A stretch of DNA of 64,000 bases from Aquamicrobium defluvii (GTDB taxonomy: Bacteria; Pseudomonadota; Alphaproteobacteria; Rhizobiales; Rhizobiaceae): NCBI RefSeq assembly GCF_004363725.1, contig NZ_SNZF01000003.1, forward strand, positions 1 through 64,000, in the 5' to 3' direction. The notes under the pieces are model-generated. The model was not told the origin of the DNA, made no database searches, and was given only the letters and a program-made list of their open reading frames with translations. The translations under genes were made by a program, and so were the position numbers. Of this stretch, positions 34,632 through 43,564 are shown piece by piece (positions within the stretch are counted from its first letter, which is position 1; the number at the start of each line of letters is the position of its first letter).

Positions 34632-36041
34632 TTATTTCCAGTCGCGGATATCCACGAAGTGACCGGCGATGGCCGCCGCCGCCGCCATGGCCGGCGACAC
34701 CAGATGGGTGCGGCCCTTGAAACCCTGACGGCCCTCGAAATTGCGGTTCGAGGTCGAGGCGCAACGCTCGTAGGGGCTCAGGCGATCGTCGTTCATGGCA
34801 AGGCACATGGAGCAGCCCGGCTCGCGCCAGTCGAAGCCGGCCTCGATGAAGATCTTGTCGAGCCCTTCGGCCTCGGCCTGCGCCTTCACGAGGCCCGAGC
34901 CCGGAACGATCATGGCATTGACGCGCGGATTGACGTGCTTGCCTTTGGCGACCTCTGCCACCGCGCGCAGATCCTCGATGCGGCCATTGGTGCAGGAGCC
35001 GATGAACACGCGGTCGATCTCGATGTCGGTGATCTTCGTTCCGGCGGTGAGCCCCATATAGTCCAGCGCCCGCTTCTTGGAATTGCGCTTGTTCTCGTCC
35101 TCGATCAGCTCCGGATCCGGAACCGTGCCGGTGACGGACACCACATCTTCCGGCGATGATCCCCATGTGACGATCGGCGGCAGCGAGGCTGCGTCGAGCA
35201 CGACGACCTTGTCGAAATGGGCGCCCTCGTCGGTCTTGAGCGTCTTCCAGTAGTCGAGCGCCATGTCCCACGCCTTGCCCGTGGGCGCGCGCGGCTTGTC
35301 CTTCACATAGGCGAAGGTCGTCTCGTCGGGCGCGATCAGGCCGGCGCGGGCGCCGCCTTCGATCGACATGTTGCAGACCGTCATGCGGCCTTCCATCGAC
35401 AGCGAGCGGATCGCCTCGCCGGCATATTCGATGACGTAGCCGGTGCCGCCGGCGGTGCCGATCTCGCCGATGATGGCGAGAATGATGTCCTTGGCGGTGA
35501 CGCCGGCCGGCAACTGGCCGTCGACGCGCACCAGCATGTTCTTCGCCTTCTTCTGGATCAGCGTCTGGGTGGCCAGCACATGCTCGACCTCCGAGGTGCC
35601 GATGCCATGCGCCAGCGCGCCGAACGCGCCATGCGTGGAGGTGTGGCTGTCGCCGCACACGATGGTCATCCCCGGCAGGGTGAACCCCTGCTCGGGGCCG
35701 ATGATGTGGACGATGCCCTGCCGGCGGTCCTTCTCGGAATAGTACTCGACGCCGAAGTCGGCAGCGTTCTTCGCCAACGCCTCGACCTGGATACGGCTTT
35801 CCTCGTTCTTGATGCCGTTGACGCGGTCGGGTGAGGTCGGCACGTTGTGGTCGACCACCGCCAGCGTCCGCTCGGGATGGCGGACCTTGCGGCCGGCCAT
35901 GCGCAGCCCTTCGAATGCCTGCGGGCTGGTCACTTCATGCACGAGATGGCGGTCGATGTAGAGCAGGCAGGTGCCGTCGTCCTGACGGTCGACCACGTGA
36001 TCGTCGAAAATCTTGTCGTAGAGGGTGCGCGGTGCGCTCAT
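34632..36041 (-). CDS. leuC: 3-isopropylmalate dehydratase large subunit
   Basis: The 469-residue aconitase-family subunit isomerises 2- to 3-isopropylmalate in leucine synthesis with LeuD. The [4Fe-4S] ligands are in [15 protein letters not shown] and [13 protein letters not shown], and other signatures are [20 protein letters not shown] and [19 protein letters not shown]. The length is standard. leuD is not adjacent, as is common in this order. The gene is flanked by its terminator on one side and a small unexplained ORF on the other. Confidence 0.97.
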   Translation of the reverse strand: MSAPRTLYDKIFDDHVVDRQDDGTCLLYIDRHLVHEVTSPQAFEGLRMAGRKVRHPERTLAVVDHNVPTSPDRVNGIKNEESRIQVEALAKNAADFGVEYYSEKDRRQGIVHIIGPEQGFTLPGMTIVCGDSHTSTHGAFGALAHGIGTSEVEHVLATQTLIQKKAKNMLVRVDGQLPAGVTAKDIILAIIGEIGTAGGTGYVIEYAGEAIRSLSMEGRMTVCNMSIEGGARAGLIAPDETTFAYVKDKPRAPTGKAWDMALDYWKTLKTDEGAHFDKVVVLDAASLPPIVTWGSSPEDVVSVTGTVPDPELIEDENKRNSKKRALDYMGLTAGTKITDIEIDRVFIGSCTNGRIEDLRAVAEVAKGKHVNPRVNAMIVPGSGLVKAQAEAEGLDKIFIEAGFDWREPGCSMCLAMNDDRLSPYERCASTSNRNFEGRQGFKGRTHLVSPAMAAAAAIAGHFVDIRDWK

Positions 36042-36107
36042 TTGCGTAAATCCGTCGATAATGGAAAGGAAGGCCCTCAGATCGGGCCGATGGCGATCAG
36101 GCGCGCG

Positions 36108-36224
36108 CTAGCGAAGTCGGCTGGTCGCCGAGCCTGAGACCCACGCAAAGAAACGTGCCGGCAGGCGCTTCTTGTCCTGCAGCACGAACCCTTTGTAGCA
36201 CGGGTCTCCAAACAGTTCTTCCAT
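36108..36224 (-). other. Small unexplained ORF between leuC and an ABC permease
   Basis: A 38-codon ATG-to-TAG frame reads MEELFGDPCYKGFVLQDKKR and continues LPARFFAWVSGSATSRLR. Its composition looks protein-like, but there is no recognised family and no strong ribosome-binding site. It could be a small protein, the remnant of a decayed gene, or chance. The surrounding 242-bp gap otherwise shows nothing I can name. Confidence 0.25.
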
Positions 36225-36283
36225 CGCCCCACAGATACCAATCTTTTGCCGGTACGGCAATCGCCGCGCAAGCGGTGCGTCTG

Positions 36284-37099
36284 TCAGTCGCGCGAGTGGC
36301 TGCGGCGCATGCGCTGCTCCAGCCCCCGCAGCGCCATGGACAGCCCGACGGTAAGGATGAGGTAGATATAGGCCACGATGGAATAGGTCTCGAAAAAGCG
36401 GAACGAACCGGACGCATAGATCTTGGCCATCTGCGTGATGTCGGCGACGCCCAGCACCGAGACCAGCGAGCTGTCCTTGACCATGGCGATGAAGTCGTTG
36501 CCGAGCGGCGGCAATATGGTGCGGATCGCCTGCGGCAGCACGATCAGCCGGAAGCGCTGGATGCGCGTCAGCCCCAGCGCCTGCGCCGCCTCGACCTGCC
36601 CAGGATCGACCGACTGGATGCCCGCCCGGAACACTTCCGCGATGAAGGCCGAATAGCCGATGGCCAGCGCCAGAATGGCGCGCCACAGCAGCGAGACGTC
36701 GCGGACCATGGCGGGCGCCAGCAGCCCGGCATCCTGCAAGGGCAGCGTCAACCAGTTCCATCCCGCCACAAGCCCAGGCGCCCCAACGAACGCGACCCAG
36801 AACAGCAGCACCAGCATCGGCACACCGCGGATGATCTCGACATAGAAGCGCGCCGCCTGCCTCAGCCACAGCGAGGACGACAGCGCCATCAGCGCGATGC
36901 CGAGCCCCGCCGCCGAGGCCAGAACGAAGGCCACCAGCGTGACGAAAACGGTGATGCCGACGCCCTTGGAGACAGTGGCGAAGACCTGCGCATAGACATC
37001 GTTTCCCGCGATGGCGAGACCCGCAGCCAGCGCCAGTGCGCAAGCCGCCACCAGCCACCACGGGAAATCGGCTTTCCTGACACGTTTGGGAGATTGCAT
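36284..37099 (-). CDS. Polar amino-acid ABC transporter permease
   Basis: A 271-residue permease of the His/Glu/Gln/Arg family (HisM-type). Membrane helices are at about 15-33, 45-70, 85-110, 140-165 and 230-255. The EAA loop is EAAQALGLTRIQRFRLIVLPQAIRTILPPLGND, shown here in part as EAAQALGLTRIQRFRLIVL. It takes polar amino acids across the inner membrane with the adjacent binding protein. No ATPase gene is next to it. A small ORF follows on the same strand. The start at 37099 (MQSPKRVRKADF) is well placed. Confidence 0.9.
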   Translation of the reverse strand: MQSPKRVRKADFPWWLVAACALALAAGLAIAGNDVYAQVFATVSKGVGITVFVTLVAFVLASAAGLGIALMALSSSLWLRQAARFYVEIIRGVPMLVLLFWVAFVGAPGLVAGWNWLTLPLQDAGLLAPAMVRDVSLLWRAILALAIGYSAFIAEVFRAGIQSVDPGQVEAAQALGLTRIQRFRLIVLPQAIRTILPPLGNDFIAMVKDSSLVSVLGVADITQMAKIYASGSFRFFETYSIVAYIYLILTVGLSMALRGLEQRMRRSHSRD

Positions 37100-37190
37100 G
37101 AAGAAGCTCGGGCTGTTGCGGGAAAGGCTTCCTACACCCCTTCCCGCCTCCCCGGCCAGAGCGCCGCCGGAACTGCCATTGCCGCGCCGC

Positions 37191-38000
37191 TCACTCGCCC
37201 ATCTTGTAGTCGCGGAACCATTTGACGGTCAGCTTCTCCAGGGTGCCGTCCGCCTTCATGTCGGCGATGGCCGCATTCACCGGCGCGATCAGATCGGAGC
37301 CCTTGGCGAAGATGAAGCCGAAATCCTCCGAGCCGAGCGGCCCGCCGATCATCTTCAGCCCGCCACCGGAGGATTCGACATAGCCCTCGCCGGCGGTGCC
37401 GTCGGTGAGCACGGCGTCGATATCGCCCGAGATCAGCGCCAGAATGGTGGCGCCGAACGTCTCGAACAGCTTGATGCGCGGGTTCTGCTCATTGCCGTCG
37501 AGCACGCTGTAGACGGTGGTGTAGAACGGCGTGGTGCCGGGCTGGGCGCCGATCAGGCCGTCCGAAAAGGCAGCGAAACTGCCCGCGTCGGTGAACCGGG
37601 TTTCGTCGGCGCGCACCAGCATGAACTGTTCCGAACGCATATAGGGAGCGGAGAAATCGATCTTCGCCTTGCGCTCGTCGTTGATGGTGATGCCGTCCAT
37701 GCCGATGTCGTACTGGCCGTCGGCCACCGCCTGGATCATCACGTCCCATGAGGCGTTGCGATATTCGACCGCGAAATTGAGCCGCTTCGCGATCTCGTCC
37801 ATGGCGTCATATTCCCAGCCCTTCCGCTCGCCGGTCCTGGGATCGACGAACTGGAGGGGCGGATAGGCGTTCTCCGTCACCACCACGACCTTGCGCCCGC
37901 CGAGATCCGGCAGCGCCTCGGCAGAGGCTGCGAGCGGCATCAGCACAAAGGCCAGCAGGCCGGCCAGAAAAAGTCCGGTGTTCGACATGCGATGCTTCAC
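37191..38000 (-). CDS. Polar amino-acid ABC transporter substrate-binding protein
   Basis: This 269-residue periplasmic protein has a signal peptide (FLAGLLAFVLMPLAASAEA) and the family-3 solute-binding fold: VVVVTENAYPPLQFVD, GWEYDAMDEIAKRLN, DGITINDERKAKIDFSAPYM, and LTDGTAGEGYVES. GTG 38000 has AGGAG at good spacing; ATG 37988 is the alternative. It precedes the permease by 91 bp. The substrate within the polar amino acid/opine group cannot be set. Confidence 0.9.
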   Translation of the reverse strand: MKHRMSNTGLFLAGLLAFVLMPLAASAEALPDLGGRKVVVVTENAYPPLQFVDPRTGERKGWEYDAMDEIAKRLNFAVEYRNASWDVMIQAVADGQYDIGMDGITINDERKAKIDFSAPYMRSEQFMLVRADETRFTDAGSFAAFSDGLIGAQPGTTPFYTTVYSVLDGNEQNPRIKLFETFGATILALISGDIDAVLTDGTAGEGYVESSGGGLKMIGGPLGSEDFGFIFAKGSDLIAPVNAAIADMKADGTLEKLTVKWFRDYKMGE

Positions 38001-38063
38001 GATGACACTCCTCTCCCTTGCAGGCGGGGAGTTTATCCGGCGCAACGCACCTTGCAACCAACG

Positions 38064-38084
38064 AAAAAGGCGGCCGAAGCCGCC
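38064..38084 (-). terminator. Rho-independent terminator of rplS
   Basis: GGCGGC (38069-38074), loop CGAA, GCCGCC (38079-38084). The A5 run on the left becomes the T-run on the minus strand. It lies 28 bp after the rplS stop. Confidence 0.8.
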
Positions 38085-38111
38085 TTTCCGGTATTTCTTG
38101 CCAAAGGCTGC

Positions 38112-38645
38112 TTATTCGGCCGAAGCGGCTTCGGCGGCAGCCTTCTCGGCAGCGGCCTTCTCGGCGGCTTCCTGAGCGGCCTTCTCGGCAGCCAGCGCCT
38201 CGGCGGCGGCGATCTTCTCGGCCTCGATGCGGGCCTTCTCGGCGTTCAGCGCCTCGCGCTCGGCCTCGTTCAGCTTGCGGGCGCGGACGCCGGTGTTCTC
38301 CGAGATGCGCGCCGACTTGCCGCGACGATCACGCAGGTAATAGAGCTTGGCGCGGCGCACCTTGCCGCGACGCACGACATCGACGCCCTCGACCATCGGC
38401 GAATAGACCGGGAACACGCGCTCCACGCCCTCGCCGTAGGAAATCTTGCGGACGGTGAAATTCTCGTTCAGGCCCGAACCGGAGCGGGCGATGACGACGC
38501 CCTCATAGGCCTGCACGCGGGTGCGGCTGCCTTCGGTGATGCGCACGTTGACGCGCACGGTGTCGCCGGGCTGGAATTCGGGCAGCTTGCGCTTTTCTTC
38601 GATCCTGGCGGCCTGCTCGGCCTCGAGCTGACGGATGATATCCAT
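38112..38645 (-). CDS. rplS: 50S ribosomal protein L19 with Ala/Glu-rich tail
   Basis: The first about 125 residues are canonical L19: [34 protein letters not shown] and [21 protein letters not shown]19 sits at the 30S-50S interface. The last 50 residues are a helical Ala/Glu/Lys repeat ([20 protein letters not shown]), longer than in E. coli but seen in related rhizobia. ATG 38645 (MDIIRQLE) is the standard start. Unlike many genomes, trmD is not next to it in this window. The 226-bp region upstream is GC-rich and may be a long leader. Confidence 0.95.
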   Translation of the reverse strand: MDIIRQLEAEQAARIEEKRKLPEFQPGDTVRVNVRITEGSRTRVQAYEGVVIARSGSGLNENFTVRKISYGEGVERVFPVYSPMVEGVDVVRRGKVRRAKLYYLRDRRGKSARISENTGVRARKLNEAEREALNAEKARIEAEKIAAAEALAAEKAAQEAAEKAAAEKAAAEAASAE

Positions 38646-38871
38646 CTTCAAATCCACTTCTTGTTCTTGCGACAGCCAGAGCGCCCTGCACTCGCCGCAG
38701 CAATATCCCGACCGCTGGGCTATGCCATCAGTCCTGAAGACCTTCGGCAGGGGCGGCTACACCGTCTTTCATTGACGGGTGACCCGGACCGGAAGACCCA
38801 TTCCTCCGATCAGGCGGGGGCGATACACCATTCCGCAGGCTTTGTCACGGGGGTTGGCCCGATCTTTGCGC

Positions 38872-39033
38872 TCAACGCCCGTGGCTGGCCGCGGCTGCCA
38901 GTGCCATCAGCCCGAGCGCCAGCACCGCAAGCTTCCAGAAATCCGCCCGCCGCTTCAGGCCCGGCAGGCCGAGCGGCTTGACGAGATGGACCACCATCAT
39001 GGCGAGGATCAGGAAAGCGAGGATCTTTGTCAT
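38872..39033 (-). CDS. Small two-helix membrane protein of unknown function
   Basis: This 53-residue ORF starts MTKILAFLILAMMVVHLVKP and has two hydrophobic stretches (about 4-16 and 34-49). They are separated by a short basic loop (GLKRRADFWK), so it should span the inner membrane as a hairpin. The codons have strong GC third positions. Its start is 139 bp from the divergent prpE start. I cannot name it; short proteins of this kind are common in rhizobia. Confidence 0.55.
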   Translation of the reverse strand: MTKILAFLILAMMVVHLVKPLGLPGLKRRADFWKLAVLALGLMALAAAASHGR

Positions 39034-39172
39034 GCGCCGTTTGAGCAGCCTCGTCCGTTTCTGTCAAAGACCCCGCACCTGCGGCAGTCCGTCCATTGGC
39101 CCTTAGTCAGATGGACGCTGCCTTTCTCAGGGTTTACAAATCTGCCGAGGAGAACAGGGAGGTTCCAGGAAC

Positions 39173-41080
39173 ATGTTATCGCGTTATCATGAGGTTTACG
39201 CGCAATGGAAGCGGGACCCGCAAGCATTCTGGGCGGAGGCGGCCCGCGCAATCGACTGGTTCGAGCCTTGCGACAAGGTGTTCGACCCGAACGAAGGCAT
39301 CTATGGCCGCTGGTTCACCGGCGCATCCTGCAACACCTGCCACAATGCGCTCGACCGCCACGTCGCCAATGGCCGTGCCGACCAGATCGCGGTGATCCAT
39401 GACAGCGCCATCACCGGCACTCAAGCGAGCTTGACCTATGCCGAACTGCTGCGCGAAGTGGTGGCGCTTTCGGCCGTGCTCGCCAGACATGGTGTGACAA
39501 AGGGCGACCGGGTCATCATCTACATGCCGATGATCCCGGAGGCCGCCGTGGCGATGCTGGCCTGCGCCCGTCTCGGCGCCATCCATTCCGTCGTCTTCGG
39601 CGGTTTCGCCGCCCGCGAACTGGCAACCCGCATCGACGACGCACGGCCGAAGCTGGTCATTTCCGCCTCCTGCGGCCTGGAGCCCAACCGTGTCGTCGCC
39701 TACAAGCCGCTGCTCGACGAGGCGATCGAGCTTTCCGAACACCGCCCGCAGCATTGCGTCGTCTTCCAGCGCGAGCAGCTTCAATGCGACCTGATCGCAG
39801 GCCGCGACATCGACTATGCCGAGGCAGTGGCGCGGGAAAAGGAGGCAGGCACGGAGGTAGCCTGCGTGCCGGTTGCCGCGACCGATCCGCTCTATGTGCT
39901 CTACACCTCCGGCACCACCGGCCAGCCCAAGGGCGTTGTGCGCGACAATGGCGGCCATATGGTCATGCTGAAATGGACCATGGAGAACGAGTTCGGCGTC
40001 AAGCCGGGCGAAGTGTTCTGGGCTGCTTCCGACGTCGGCTGGGTGGTCGGCCATTCCTACATCGTCTATGCGCCGTTGCTGCACGGCTGCACCACGGTAA
40101 TGTTCGAAGGAAAGCCCGTCGGCACGCCCGATGCCGGCACCTACTGGCGCGTCATTTCCGATCATGGCGTGGTGGCCCTGTTCACCGCGCCGACCGCCTT
40201 CCGCGCCATCAAGGGGCAGGATCCGCAGGGAGAGTTCATCGGCAAATACGATCTGTCGACCCTCCGAACGCTGTTCCTGGCTGGCGAGCGCGCCGATCCC
40301 GAGACCATCAAATGGGCTGAGCAGCGCCTCGGCATCCCGGTCATCGACCACTGGTGGCAGACGGAGACCGGCGCGCCGATCACCCATAACCCGGTCGGCC
40401 TCGGCATGCTTCCGGTCAAATACGGATCGCCCGGCGTTCCGATGCCCGGCTATGACATCCGCGTGCTGGACGACGAGGGCCATGAGGTTCCCGCCGGCAC
40501 GCTGGGCAATGTGGTGCTCAAGCTGCCTCTGCCGCCGGGCTGCCTGCCCACGCTGTGGGAGGCCGACGAACGGTTCCGCAAATCCTATCTCGATGCCTTC
40601 CCGGGCTTCTACAACACCGCCGACGCCGGCATCCTCGACGAAGACGGCTTCCTTTTCGTCATGGCGCGCACCGACGACATCATCAATGTCGCCGGCCACC
40701 GTCTGTCCACGGGCGCGATGGAGGAGGTGCTGGCCGCCCATCCCGACGTCGCCGAATGCGCTGTCATCGGCATTGCCGATTCGCTGAAAGGACAGGCGCC
40801 GCTCGGTTTCGTGGTGCTCAACGCCGGTGTCGCGCGCGACACGGCCATCATCGAGAAGGAGGTGGTGACACTGGTTCGCGAACGCATCGGGCCGGTAGCC
40901 GCTTTCAAGACGGTGCTGACCATCAAGCGGCTGCCGAAGACGCGATCGGGCAAGGTGCTGCGCGCCACCATGCAGAAGATCGCCGACCGGCAGGACTGGA
41001 AGATGCCGGCGACCATAGACGATCCGGCCGCTCTGGACGAGATCGACGCCGTGCTCAGGGCGCGCGGGATAAGCCATTGA
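39173..41080 (+). CDS. prpE: Propionyl-CoA synthetase-like acyl-CoA synthetase
   Basis: The 635-residue adenylate-forming enzyme makes an acyl-CoA from a short carboxylic acid via an acyl-AMP. The P-loop is VLYTSGTTGQPKGVV, followed by WWQTETG, the GFYNTADAG hinge region, and the catalytic lysine in LPKTRSGKVLRATM. WAASDVGWVVGHSYIVYAPL and the N-terminal YHEVYAQWKRDPQAFW place it with PrpE rather than Acs. It probably acts on propionate in the cytosol. ATG 39173 is the only good start. A terminator-like hairpin follows at 41140. Confidence 0.9.
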   Translation: MLSRYHEVYAQWKRDPQAFWAEAARAIDWFEPCDKVFDPNEGIYGRWFTGASCNTCHNALDRHVANGRADQIAVIHDSAITGTQASLTYAELLREVVALSAVLARHGVTKGDRVIIYMPMIPEAAVAMLACARLGAIHSVVFGGFAARELATRIDDARPKLVISASCGLEPNRVVAYKPLLDEAIELSEHRPQHCVVFQREQLQCDLIAGRDIDYAEAVAREKEAGTEVACVPVAATDPLYVLYTSGTTGQPKGVVRDNGGHMVMLKWTMENEFGVKPGEVFWAASDVGWVVGHSYIVYAPLLHGCTTVMFEGKPVGTPDAGTYWRVISDHGVVALFTAPTAFRAIKGQDPQGEFIGKYDLSTLRTLFLAGERADPETIKWAEQRLGIPVIDHWWQTETGAPITHNPVGLGMLPVKYGSPGVPMPGYDIRVLDDEGHEVPAGTLGNVVLKLPLPPGCLPTLWEADERFRKSYLDAFPGFYNTADAGILDEDGFLFVMARTDDIINVAGHRLSTGAMEEVLAAHPDVAECAVIGIADSLKGQAPLGFVVLNAGVARDTAIIEKEVVTLVRERIGPVAAFKTVLTIKRLPKTRSGKVLRATMQKIADRQDWKMPATIDDPAALDEIDAVLRARGISH

Positions 41081-41139
41081 AACATGGTGCCGCTTGACAT
41101 GAGCATCGCAGCATAATCTTTCCCTGTTGAGATGGATAG

Positions 41140-41165
41140 ACGCCGCTATGCGGCGTTTATCTTTG
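41140..41165 (+). terminator. Terminator between prpE and the SLC13 gene
   Basis: ACGCCGC (41140-41146), loop TAT, GCGGCGT (41150-41156), then TTTATCTTT. It lies 60 bp after prpE and just upstream of the next start, so it would separate the two transcripts or attenuate read-through. Confidence 0.7.
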
Positions 41166-41180
41166 AAATCGGGAAAAACC

Positions 41181-42947
41181 ATGCTGACATTGCCCCAGAT
41201 CCTGTCGTTTGCAGTCATCGTTATGATGATGGCGGCCTTCATATGGGGTCGCCTGCGCTACGATCTGGTCGCGGCCCTGTCTCTGCTCGCGGCAGTGGCC
41301 GTCGGCGTCGTGCCGTTCGGGGAGGCATTTTCCGGGTTCAGCGACGACATCGTCATCATCGTCGGCAGCGCGCTGCTGGTCAGCGCCGGCGTGGCGCGCA
41401 GCGGCATCATGGAATATGCCTTGCAGCGCTATGCGCCCGGCGTCGGTTCGGTGCGCGCCCAGCTTGCGCTGCTGGTGATCACCGTCGCCGTGCTTTCCGC
41501 CTTCGTGAAGAACATCGGCGCGCTGGCGATCATGATCCCGATCGCCTTCCAGTTCGCCCGCCGCTCCGGCGTTTCGCCCTCGCTGTTCCTGATGCCGATG
41601 GCCTTCGCCTCCCTGCTCGGCGGCCTGATGACGCAGATCGGCACCTCGCCCAATGTCGTGGTTTCACGCCTGCGCGAAGACCTGACCGGCACCGCCTTTT
41701 CCATGTTCGATTTCACGCCGGTCGGGCTCGCGCTGACGGCGGCCGGATGCCTGTTCCTTACGCTGTTCCACTTTCTGGTGCCGTCGCGCGAGCGCACCGA
41801 CAATGGCCTCAATGCCGCGCTTGCCATGGAAAACTACTCCGCCGAGGCGCGCATCACCGCAGAATCCACCGTCGCCGGCAAGCCGCTCTCCGCGCTGCTG
41901 AGGATTTCCGCTGGCGAGGCTGCCATCACCGCCATCTTGCGGGAAGGAAGCCTGCGTATCGCCCCGCTGCCGGACGCCATATTGCGCGAGGACGATGTGG
42001 TTCTGATCGAGGGCAGACAGGAAGCGCTCGACCGCCTCGTCGCTCAGGCCAAGCTCCATGTCGGGGCCGGGCGCGGCAAGGGAACGAGCCCGGAATCGAT
42101 GGCCGTCGAAGCGGTTGTGACAAAGAATTCCAGCCTGATCGGCTGGTCGGCCCAGCACCTCATGCTCTACGACCGCTTCAATGTGAGCCTGCTCGCCGTT
42201 TCCCGCAAGGGCGAGCGGCTCGACCAGCGTCTCGGCACCATCACCCTCAATTTCGGCGACATCGTCATGCTGCGCGGCGACAGCCAGACCCTGCCGCAGT
42301 TTCTCAAGGATTTCGAATTGCTGCCGCTCGCCGAAAGGCAGGTGCTGCTGGGCAGCGTGCGACGGGGGCTGGTGCCGGTATCGATCCTGGTTGCCGCCAT
42401 GGGCGCGACCGCGCTCGGGCTGCTGCCGGTCGCCCTCGCCTTCTTCTCCGCGGCGGTGGCGATGGTGCTGTTCCGCGCCATTCCGTTGCGCGAAGCCTAT
42501 GATTCGCTTGACGGACCGATCCTCGTCATGCTCGCCGCCCTGATCCCGGTCAGCGACTCGTTGCGGACCACCGGCGCGACGGATGTCATCGCGGCGCTGC
42601 TCGCCGATTTCGGCAACATGCTGCCCGGCTACGGCGCTCTGGCGCTGATGCTGATTGCCGCCATGATGGTGACGCCCTTCCTCAACAACGCCGCGACGGT
42701 TCTGGTCATGGCACCCATCGCTGCCGGCTTCGCCACCAATCTGGGCTATAAGCCGGAGGCATTCCTGATGGCGGTCGCCATCGGCGCCGGCTGCGATTTC
42801 CTGACGCCCATCGGCCACCAGTGCAACACGCTGGTCATGGGCCCCGGCGGCTATCGCTTCTCGGATTATCCGCGCCTCGGCCTGCCGCTGTCCTTCATGG
42901 TGATCCTCGTGGCCGTTCCCATGCTCATGCTGGTGTGGCCGCTGTAG
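41181..42947 (+). CDS. SLC13-family permease with TrkA-C domains
   Basis: The 588-residue transporter has the divalent anion:sodium symporter fold. Membrane helices lie in the first about 190 residues and again from about 385, with DIVIIVGSALLVSAGVARSG and two TxNN/ATVL-type re-entrant regions (MTQIGTSPNVVVS and FLNNAATVLVM). Between them are two RCK_C/TrkA-C regulatory domains (about 205-370), typical of the CitT/ArsB-like group of unknown substrate. ATG 41181 (MLTLPQILSFAV) avoids an N-terminal extension. It follows prpE by about 100 bp. The transported anion (sulfate or dicarboxylate) is not inferable. Confidence 0.85.
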   Translation: MLTLPQILSFAVIVMMMAAFIWGRLRYDLVAALSLLAAVAVGVVPFGEAFSGFSDDIVIIVGSALLVSAGVARSGIMEYALQRYAPGVGSVRAQLALLVITVAVLSAFVKNIGALAIMIPIAFQFARRSGVSPSLFLMPMAFASLLGGLMTQIGTSPNVVVSRLREDLTGTAFSMFDFTPVGLALTAAGCLFLTLFHFLVPSRERTDNGLNAALAMENYSAEARITAESTVAGKPLSALLRISAGEAAITAILREGSLRIAPLPDAILREDDVVLIEGRQEALDRLVAQAKLHVGAGRGKGTSPESMAVEAVVTKNSSLIGWSAQHLMLYDRFNVSLLAVSRKGERLDQRLGTITLNFGDIVMLRGDSQTLPQFLKDFELLPLAERQVLLGSVRRGLVPVSILVAAMGATALGLLPVALAFFSAAVAMVLFRAIPLREAYDSLDGPILVMLAALIPVSDSLRTTGATDVIAALLADFGNMLPGYGALALMLIAAMMVTPFLNNAATVLVMAPIAAGFATNLGYKPEAFLMAVAIGAGCDFLTPIGHQCNTLVMGPGGYRFSDYPRLGLPLSFMVILVAVPMLMLVWPL

Positions 42948-42984
42948 GAACGCCCTTTCGACCTGCTTCACGACCTTTTCCGTT

Positions 42985-43004
42985 GCTGACAGAAGGCTGT
43001 CAGC
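42985..43004. promoter_or_regulatory. Palindromic operator candidate 1 (TGACA-N6-TGTCA)
   Basis: A perfect palindrome GCTGACAG-AAGG-CTGTCAGC lies 46 bp before the DUF1127 gene. The same TGACA-N6-TGTCA core recurs at 43451-43468, before the regulator gene. Confidence 0.6.
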
Positions 43005-43049
43005 AGACCTGTGCGATGGTGCCTCCGACATTTCGAAAGGAGAATGACC

Positions 43050-43310
43050 ATGTCCGGCACCGGCATTTTCAACACCATCGCACACTATGTGGAACTGGCC
43101 CGCATCCGGCGCAGGGAGGTCCGTACCATTCGCCTTCTGGCCTCCCTGCCCCCGGAAATGCAGGCCGATATCGGCTGGCCGGATCTGCAACTTGATGGCG
43201 CGGATCGCTTTGCGCGAACCGAAGCCACGCTTGCGGAAACCCGCAGCGCGGCCCTGCCGCGCAGAAAGGGCTGGGTACCGCCCCAGATCCCGCCGCAATG
43301 CCCGGTGTGA
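43050..43310 (+). CDS. DUF1127-related small protein
   Basis: An 86-residue basic protein whose first half matches the DUF1127 pattern: IRRREVRTIRLLASLPPEMQADIGWPD, quoted here as LLASLPPEMQADIGWPD. DUF1127 proteins in alphaproteobacteria are small, basic and often RNA-related or stress-responsive. GAAAGGAG sits 7 bp before ATG 43050; the ATG at 43044 is too close. A perfect palindrome upstream and a matching one before the next gene suggest control by the YafY regulator. Confidence 0.65.
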   Translation: MSGTGIFNTIAHYVELARIRRREVRTIRLLASLPPEMQADIGWPDLQLDGADRFARTEATLAETRSAALPRRKGWVPPQIPPQCPV

Positions 43311-43450
43311 GCGGCCATGCTCGGGGAAATCGCTGCACCGGCAACTGCCCCGGCCGTTGCCGCTCCCGGTTGCACATGCTGCTGTTTCCCGAGCGACGCG
43401 TCGGGATGGAACAATGCGCGCACCATTCGCGCAGGGCATGCCGGCAACTC

Positions 43451-43468
43451 CTGACACCATGCTGTCAG
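43451..43468. promoter_or_regulatory. Palindromic operator candidate 2 (TGACA-N6-TGTCA)
   Basis: CTGACA-CCATGC-TGTCAG lies about 100 bp before the YafY-type regulator gene. It has the same core and spacing as the palindrome at 42985-43004, which fits autoregulation. Confidence 0.6.
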
Positions 43469-43564
43469 CAGCACAATGGCAATTATGGCTTGGCACGGGC
43501 CGCCGGAGAGGCGATTGTCAGCTTATGACGGTGGCTCGGGGCAGATATGCCGAGGGAGCAGGAC

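Noticed and set aside
43085..43474. A 129-codon minus-strand frame over the DUF1127 gene
   Set aside because: Low complexity, no ribosome-binding site, and it covers a better-supported gene and a palindrome.
39176..43496. Long minus-strand frames (39176-41242 and 41664-43496)
   Set aside because: Shadows of prpE and the SLC13 gene; their His/Gln/Arg-rich translations lack any family motif.
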